IMG/VR virus record: IMGVR_UViG_3300005096_000041
Location: 1-22,276 of that record
DNA from: a virus
DNA length: 22,276 bases
Direction: 5' to 3' (one strand)
The notes under the pieces were generated by a model. It saw only the letters and a program-made list of their open reading frames with translations, did not search any database and was not told the DNA's origin. This document shows, one piece after another, positions 18,412-22,276 of this stretch; the first letter of the stretch is position 1; the number at the start of each line of letters is the position of its first letter. Both the position numbers and the translations under genes were made by a program.

Positions 18412-19829
18412 ATATGAACCTCTGGAAAATATTTAGCTCCATAAAATTGAACGCCAACTGGGTCGGTTATTTCTAATCTCAAGCCGAAATCTTTATTTCT
18501 CACAACTCTACCAAATAGCCTCAAGGGAACCCGTGTTCTATGTGTTCCGAACTTACCCAACGAAACATGTCCTTTATTTATCCACGTGTTACCACCATCT
18601 TTGGTGTAATACACTATCATCTTAGGGTCGGCGCTTGGGTCTGTCGTTTGCGCGACCTCCATGTCTAATTCAATCAAAGGAATCGTCATGTCTCTTTCAT
18701 TTGAAATGAATTGGGTGATTAGTTTTGCTCTAAGATTTTCACCGTTTTCTGTTCTGTTTGAAGGGTCAAGAATCCAAAGCTTTCCTTCAACCGAATCACC
18801 ACATATGATTTGCGCGTTGTATTGAATGGCCGAATTAACCCTCCATCGGCCTAACGTCTCGGATTCTCTTGTGTGTGTAAGCCCTGTATTAAGGTCATAT
18901 CCCCATGTCCAACCTTCCGTTGGAAAGGTCAAGTAGTAGGTCTTATGGATAGGGCCATCAACAAAAAACCCAATAGCATCATTTACGGTGCTGAATCCCG
19001 GATATGTAGCCGTACCGTTTCCTTTTACTTTTAACGTAAAATCTAAGTCAGATATTTCAATTAAATCTGTTCCTTTCATTAATCGAACAGTTCTATCATT
19101 TGCAAAAAATGCAAAGAAGTCATTGATATCTGCTAAAGAATCTACCGCTAATATTCCCCATTCTTTAGATCCACCATTAACACGTCTTACCGGCAAAGTC
19201 ACATCGTCTATCGATTGCCAATACTCAATCGTTCTTGAGCCAATATTAAATAGAGCGGATTTTTTAGCAATTACAGCTTTCATCTCATCGGGTGATTCTT
19301 CTGCCGATGCAAATGTTAAAGGGTTATAAGATGTTCCGTCTGAAACATCCGACCCAAAAAACTCATTCGTATCATCCCGAACAAACCAAAACCGCTCGTT
19401 AAGAACAGTGACAGAAGAACTTGAGAAAAAATCAGGATCAGTTATAGATACTAGACCAAGGGCCACACTGTAAATAAAACCAGCACCAGAACCGTTCAAA
19501 ATAGCTATTTGAGAATCACCAGGAATCGAGTTGGCCGCAAGCTTCGCCCTTCCTGATCCACCTACAGCGCCTAGGCTAGTAGCAAGTCCTGCCGAATCGA
19601 CACGATAAAAGTTATCGCCAGATACAAGATAAATAAAACCCGCGTTGACTAAATGATTAGATCGTACTGGCTCGTCCATCCCGATTGCAAACAGGGTTAG
19701 ACCTTCAGCACGTTTCACCGATTGATAGCCTTTCTCTTTATCTCCTTCGGGGATTAAGTTTATAACTCGACCTCGACTCTTTTTAGAATCGAAATCTTTT
19801 TCTCTACCTCCTAATGGAAAATCAGGCAT
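18408..19829 (-). CDS. P22 gp10-like packaged-DNA stabilization protein
   Basis: The 473-residue protein is almost exactly the length of P22 gp10 (472), the tail factor that with gp4 and gp26 closes the portal after packaging. The start MPDFPLGGREKDFDSKKSRGRVINLIPEG and motifs FGSDVSDGTSYNPLTFASAE, IGSRTIEYWQ and GWTWGYDLNTGLTHTRES fit that family: an all-beta, propeller-like tail protein. It overlaps the upstream gene by 8 bases and the downstream one by 4. This is the firmest marker that the virion is P22-like. Confidence 0.85.
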   Translation of the reverse strand: MPDFPLGGREKDFDSKKSRGRVINLIPEGDKEKGYQSVKRAEGLTLFAIGMDEPVRSNHLVNAGFIYLVSGDNFYRVDSAGLATSLGAVGGSGRAKLAANSIPGDSQIAILNGSGAGFIYSVALGLVSITDPDFFSSSSVTVLNERFWFVRDDTNEFFGSDVSDGTSYNPLTFASAEESPDEMKAVIAKKSALFNIGSRTIEYWQSIDDVTLPVRRVNGGSKEWGILAVDSLADINDFFAFFANDRTVRLMKGTDLIEISDLDFTLKVKGNGTATYPGFSTVNDAIGFFVDGPIHKTYYLTFPTEGWTWGYDLNTGLTHTRESETLGRWRVNSAIQYNAQIICGDSVEGKLWILDPSNRTENGENLRAKLITQFISNERDMTIPLIELDMEVAQTTDPSADPKMIVYYTKDGGNTWINKGHVSLGKFGTHRTRVPLRLFGRVVRNKDFGLRLEITDPVGVQFYGAKYFPEVHI

Positions 19830-20766
19830 GACTTAGTTTCACAGTAATGGGATAAGAATCGGAATCAAAAGCAAGCATATTGTTTTTCATTCTTAATGCT
19901 TCTGACCTTATTATTGCCGCCCTTTCAACGGAACAGCCAAATTTTAAAATTAGTTTTTCAGCCACGTTAAAAATAAATGCTTCTTGTGCATATTCTGGGA
20001 TGTCGATTGTCTCGCTTGCAACCGATAAAATCTGAAGCTTTCTTTCGTAAGTGAAATTAATTACGGGTACTGATGAAATGGGCGGACTCCACAAATACAT
20101 CACGCCGTATTTTTCCCCAGCAATATCTTGTCTATCGTAATAAGCTTGGATAGGTGTTCCATCTTGGTCTTTATTTGGCAGGTTGAAATAATCCTCTCTC
20201 GAAGCAAAGATTATTGGTATTTCGTAATCTGTGCTTTCTTTGCGCCGAACATTCGTGACCCTGGAAATAGGTAGGAGGGTATCTCTGTAATTGCGAATAA
20301 AAGCACCCGAAACAGTTGCTAAGGTAATAGGGTCTTTGAGAGTAATTGTTAGCCCATTAACGAAAGTAACTGTAGTCCAAAACAAATCGTTATTATTTTG
20401 GATTATGCCTATTGAGTCATCTTTTTTAATGTTTGTGGCGCTAGTGACAAGAATTGTATACGAGCTAGCGGTTGTCGCTGCTGTGGTAGTAGTTTCAAAC
20501 CATTCATTGCTGACTTTAGTTGCAGTTTTGCGAAAGTCATATTTCGCTTGGCTTTTTATTAGAAATAAAGTGCCTTCGGTTTCTGCCCAAAGATGTGACC
20601 CTTGTGACTGCCAGTCTTTTAAAACAAGGTTAGCAGACTTTTTAAACCGTGAAATCATATCACCGGTTAACGTTTCACCATCCGCACCCTGACCTAATAA
20701 GTCAAAGGCTTCTTCGGCGGCTTCGTTTACTGTTAAAGCAAGCGTGTAATTCTCTGAAGCGGCCAT
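19822..20766 (-). CDS. gp4-like head-to-tail accessory protein
   Basis: The 314-residue protein precedes the gp10-like gene, as gp4 does in P22, though P22 gp4 is only 166 residues. The opening (LALTVNEAAEEAFDLLGQGADGETLTGDMISRFKKSANLVLKDWQSQGSHLWAETEGTLFL in several motifs) is typical of podovirus head-tail connector proteins: helical start, then a beta-rich body with YPITVKLSHA at the end. It should assemble on the portal ring as a tail adaptor. AAGGTGAT precedes the ATG. Confidence 0.65.
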   Translation of the reverse strand: MAASENYTLALTVNEAAEEAFDLLGQGADGETLTGDMISRFKKSANLVLKDWQSQGSHLWAETEGTLFLIKSQAKYDFRKTATKVSNEWFETTTTAATTASSYTILVTSATNIKKDDSIGIIQNNNDLFWTTVTFVNGLTITLKDPITLATVSGAFIRNYRDTLLPISRVTNVRRKESTDYEIPIIFASREDYFNLPNKDQDGTPIQAYYDRQDIAGEKYGVMYLWSPPISSVPVINFTYERKLQILSVASETIDIPEYAQEAFIFNVAEKLILKFGCSVERAAIIRSEALRMKNNMLAFDSDSYPITVKLSHA

Positions 20767-20774
20767 TTATCACC

Positions 20775-21026
20775 TTAAATTATATCGAATGTTGGAATTG
20801 CATCCGTTGTTAAACTTTCTGTGCGAACATCTTTTACAACTCTCTGCTTGGTTGGAACTACTGGGAAATCCTGTGGTTGCCGCTCATGCCAAGCCTCGTC
20901 AATCACATAAAAACCTTCCCATCGTCTTTTTACTTCTGATCGCTTAACCTTAAAACCCGTAACATCACAGTGTGTATTAGAATCATGAGCATTAAACGTG
21001 CTTACGCTTTTATGTGATCTACCCAT
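20775..21026 (-). CDS. conserved small phage structural-cluster protein
   Basis: The 83-residue protein starts at ATG 21026, just after the stop of the gene before; an in-frame TTG at 21050 would extend it by 8 residues. It opens MGRSHKSVSTFNAHDSNTHC and has the conserved segment FKVKRSEVKRRWEGFYVIDE, then WHERQPQDFPVVP. I recognise this as a widespread small protein among podovirus head genes. In relatives four Cys form a metal site; here only one (Cys20) is left. Function unknown. Confidence 0.75.
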   Translation of the reverse strand: MGRSHKSVSTFNAHDSNTHCDVTGFKVKRSEVKRRWEGFYVIDEAWHERQPQDFPVVPTKQRVVKDVRTESLTTDAIPTFDII

Positions 21027-21027
21027 A

Positions 21028-21674
21028 TCAATACTCGTTCTGGAAAACAATCCATTTAAGTTCGGCTGTGTTGGTGTAACTAGTCATAATCAACCGCACC
21101 GCAGAAGAATGAAGCTCGCCAAGCTCTTTAAGGTCTGCCGTTTTAGACGACAAAGCATCCATTGCAATCCACGATATATTTTCTGGTGTTCCAGCATTTA
21201 ACTGGGAGTGAATATCTTCGATAGTTTCCTGGACGGTATAATTTACTGTCCCAGTTACATCAACTTGATGGGTTGCCGCTTCATGGGCACGATAGTTTAA
21301 TGGCAACGTCTTAGTCACCACTTCATCAACTGTACCGATATCAACCGTAGATCCAGCTGCAGGACTAGCAATAGCAATACTAGTAACTGTCAGAAAATAA
21401 CGGGTCGTCTCAATAGTCGCAGAAGCACCAGGGCCAGCAATAGATTCAGTTTGAGCAATGCCATCTGAATCAGTGCCCGTAATCGTATAAGTTGCACCTG
21501 TTTGATTATCACGATGATATCTAATCTATGAGCAAGACTATCGGCAGAAGTAAACGACCCACCAGAAGTTAATAGCCCGTCAAGAGTTACCGTTGCGCCA
21601 GCCGATGAATTACCATCGGCAAGCCCATCAGGGTCTACATCGGCAGGATCTACATCAAATGTAAACGGTCTCAT
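21028..21674 (-). CDS. structural protein gene with apparent frameshift
   Basis: Two adjacent reading frames clearly belong to one gene. From ATG 21674 the protein opens MRPFTFDVDPADVDPDGLAD and reads sensibly to about SLAHRLDI, after which this frame becomes Leu/Arg-rich noise down to 21390. From about 21525 the -1 frame reads RDNQTGATYTITGTDSDGIA, then SIAGPGASATIETTRYFLTV, and continues to the stop at 21028. The span is 647 bases; one restored base gives 648, a 215-residue beta-rich protein. No slippery heptamer is visible in 21500-21525, so a one-base deletion or a sequence error is likelier than programmed frameshifting. It is coupled to the gene upstream by TAATG. Confidence 0.75.
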
Positions 21675-22183
21675 TAGTTGGCCTCTGAAATCACTTCATC
21701 GTATTCAATGAGGATGTCAAACACCGCAGTATCAGAGCCAGCAGAACAAGTATAAGAAACCGGATCACCGCCAGCTGTAATATCATACGTTCTAGCAGCT
21801 GCTGTTGTAGCTTCTGTTATTTCAAATAACAATGCACCTCTAGTAACCGAGCCATCGGCTAAAGATCCTTTTACTAATCCAACTGTGGCCAAGCTTACCG
21901 CAGATAAAAACCCGTTAGGGTCGTTAGAGGTTCCCATTGTGCCTACATCTACCGTCTCTGTTGCATCAGGGGTAATGACGTTAAGCATTACGTCTCTAAC
22001 AATAGCTGTCGTTGGTAGCGTAAAATTTGTTTGCGTTTCTGATGTCTGTGCGTCACATCCAATGATAGCGGTCTTTCTAAGTAATTTAGTTGTTACTGCT
22101 AAATTAGAATTATCAGTCGCCGATGTTGAACCAGCGTATTTTTTTCGTGTTGAAATACCAGTCGTATAAGTTGTACCAGTCAT
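21674..22183 (-). CDS. beta-rich head-cluster structural protein
   Basis: The 169-residue protein has a strong AGGAG site six bases before ATG 22183. It is rich in Thr, Ser, Val and Asp, with alternating short hydrophobic segments (AIVRDVMLNVITPDATETVD, AVFDILIEYDEV), and has no signal peptide, membrane segment or enzyme motif. Its position, upstream of the connector genes and presumably just after the major coat gene outside the window, suggests a head decoration or fibre-like capsid protein. Two Cys (about residues 43 and 150). No family named with confidence. Confidence 0.6.
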   Translation of the reverse strand: MTGTTYTTGISTRKKYAGSTSATDNSNLAVTTKLLRKTAIIGCDAQTSETQTNFTLPTTAIVRDVMLNVITPDATETVDVGTMGTSNDPNGFLSAVSLATVGLVKGSLADGSVTRGALLFEITEATTAAARTYDITAGGDPVSYTCSAGSDTAVFDILIEYDEVISEAN

Positions 22184-22229
22184 TCTTAACTCCTAATGAC
22201 CAACTCGAAAGAGTCAGTACGTTTAATTT

Positions 22230-22255
22230 ATGGGCGGATACTAAGAACCGCCCAT
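22230..22255 (-). other. stem-loop before the structural gene
   Basis: ATGGGCGG and CCGCCCAT form a perfect 8-base stem with a 10-base loop. It lies 47 bases upstream of ATG 22183, between this gene and whatever precedes it, a typical place for a leaky terminator or processing site after a coat gene. No T-run follows on the minus strand. Confidence 0.7.
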
Positions 22256-22276
22256 ACTATTTCCAGATCTAAAAGA

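Noticed and set aside
21500-21525. Programmed -1 ribosomal frameshift
   Set aside because: No X-XXY-YYZ slippery heptamer and no obvious following pseudoknot; the simplest reading is a one-base deletion or error.
1-22276. tRNA genes, IS elements, integrase
   Set aside because: No cloverleaf with CCA-type end, no transposase and no tyrosine or serine recombinase, including IntI, was found in the reading frames of this window.

Overview
The window is part of a double-stranded DNA phage (or prophage) genome with a short-tailed, P22-like virion plan. The host is probably a moderately AT-rich marine or aquatic gammaproteobacterium; that is inferred from base composition, from attC sites resembling those of sedentary chromosomal integrons such as Vibrio's, and from the P22-style gene order. 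Two gene blocks converge near 8260-8320. The left block (12-8260, + strand) holds small, tightly packed early/accessory genes. The right block (8320-22183, - strand) holds lysis, receptor-binding, DNA-ejection and head-completion genes. Terminase, portal, major coat, integrase and repressor genes are not in the window.

Left block: 12-1818 is a run of small phage hypotheticals, three of them joined by ATGA/GTGA overlaps and one consisting almost entirely of a GGC-NNT repeat coding for Gly alternating with Tyr/Ser/Asp. From 1813 to 2757 there are three consecutive integron attC recombination sites. They delimit two complete gene cassettes, one with a lipoprotein and one with a DUF550/MazZ-type dATP/dGTP diphosphohydrolase. 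A third cassette begins after them and its own attC is cut off after the first core site. The bounding evidence is internal: each cassette's R'' heptamer is the reverse complement of the seven bases at that cassette's own start (GTTATAT/ATATAAC, GTTAGGC/GCCTAAC, GTTATAC/GTATAAC). A fourth, isolated attC lies at 7556-7685. Between them is a DNA-metabolism module: DUF3850 protein, Rad52-like annealing protein, Gp157-like protein, MazG-like pyrophosphohydrolase and SSB. Small hypotheticals follow, including an orphan tail-fibre adaptor domain and three small Cys-rich putative zinc-ribbon proteins.

Right block, in transcription order (right to left): a beta-rich structural protein, a structural gene split by an apparent frameshift, a small conserved protein, a gp4-like tail accessory protein, a P22 gp10-like packaged-DNA stabilization protein, a small tail tip/fibre-head protein, a GNAT-fold-like protein, three large ejection-type proteins in the positions of P22 gp7, gp20 and gp16, a tail fibre ending in six near-identical 135-bp repeats, and then the lysis genes: M15 endolysin, membrane-anchored coiled-coil protein and holin. 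A minus-strand rho-independent terminator follows the holin.

The most unusual feature is the integron gene-cassette array embedded among phage early genes. No integron integrase gene is visible. No stretch longer than 300 bases lacks a gene; the largest gap is 9177-9385.
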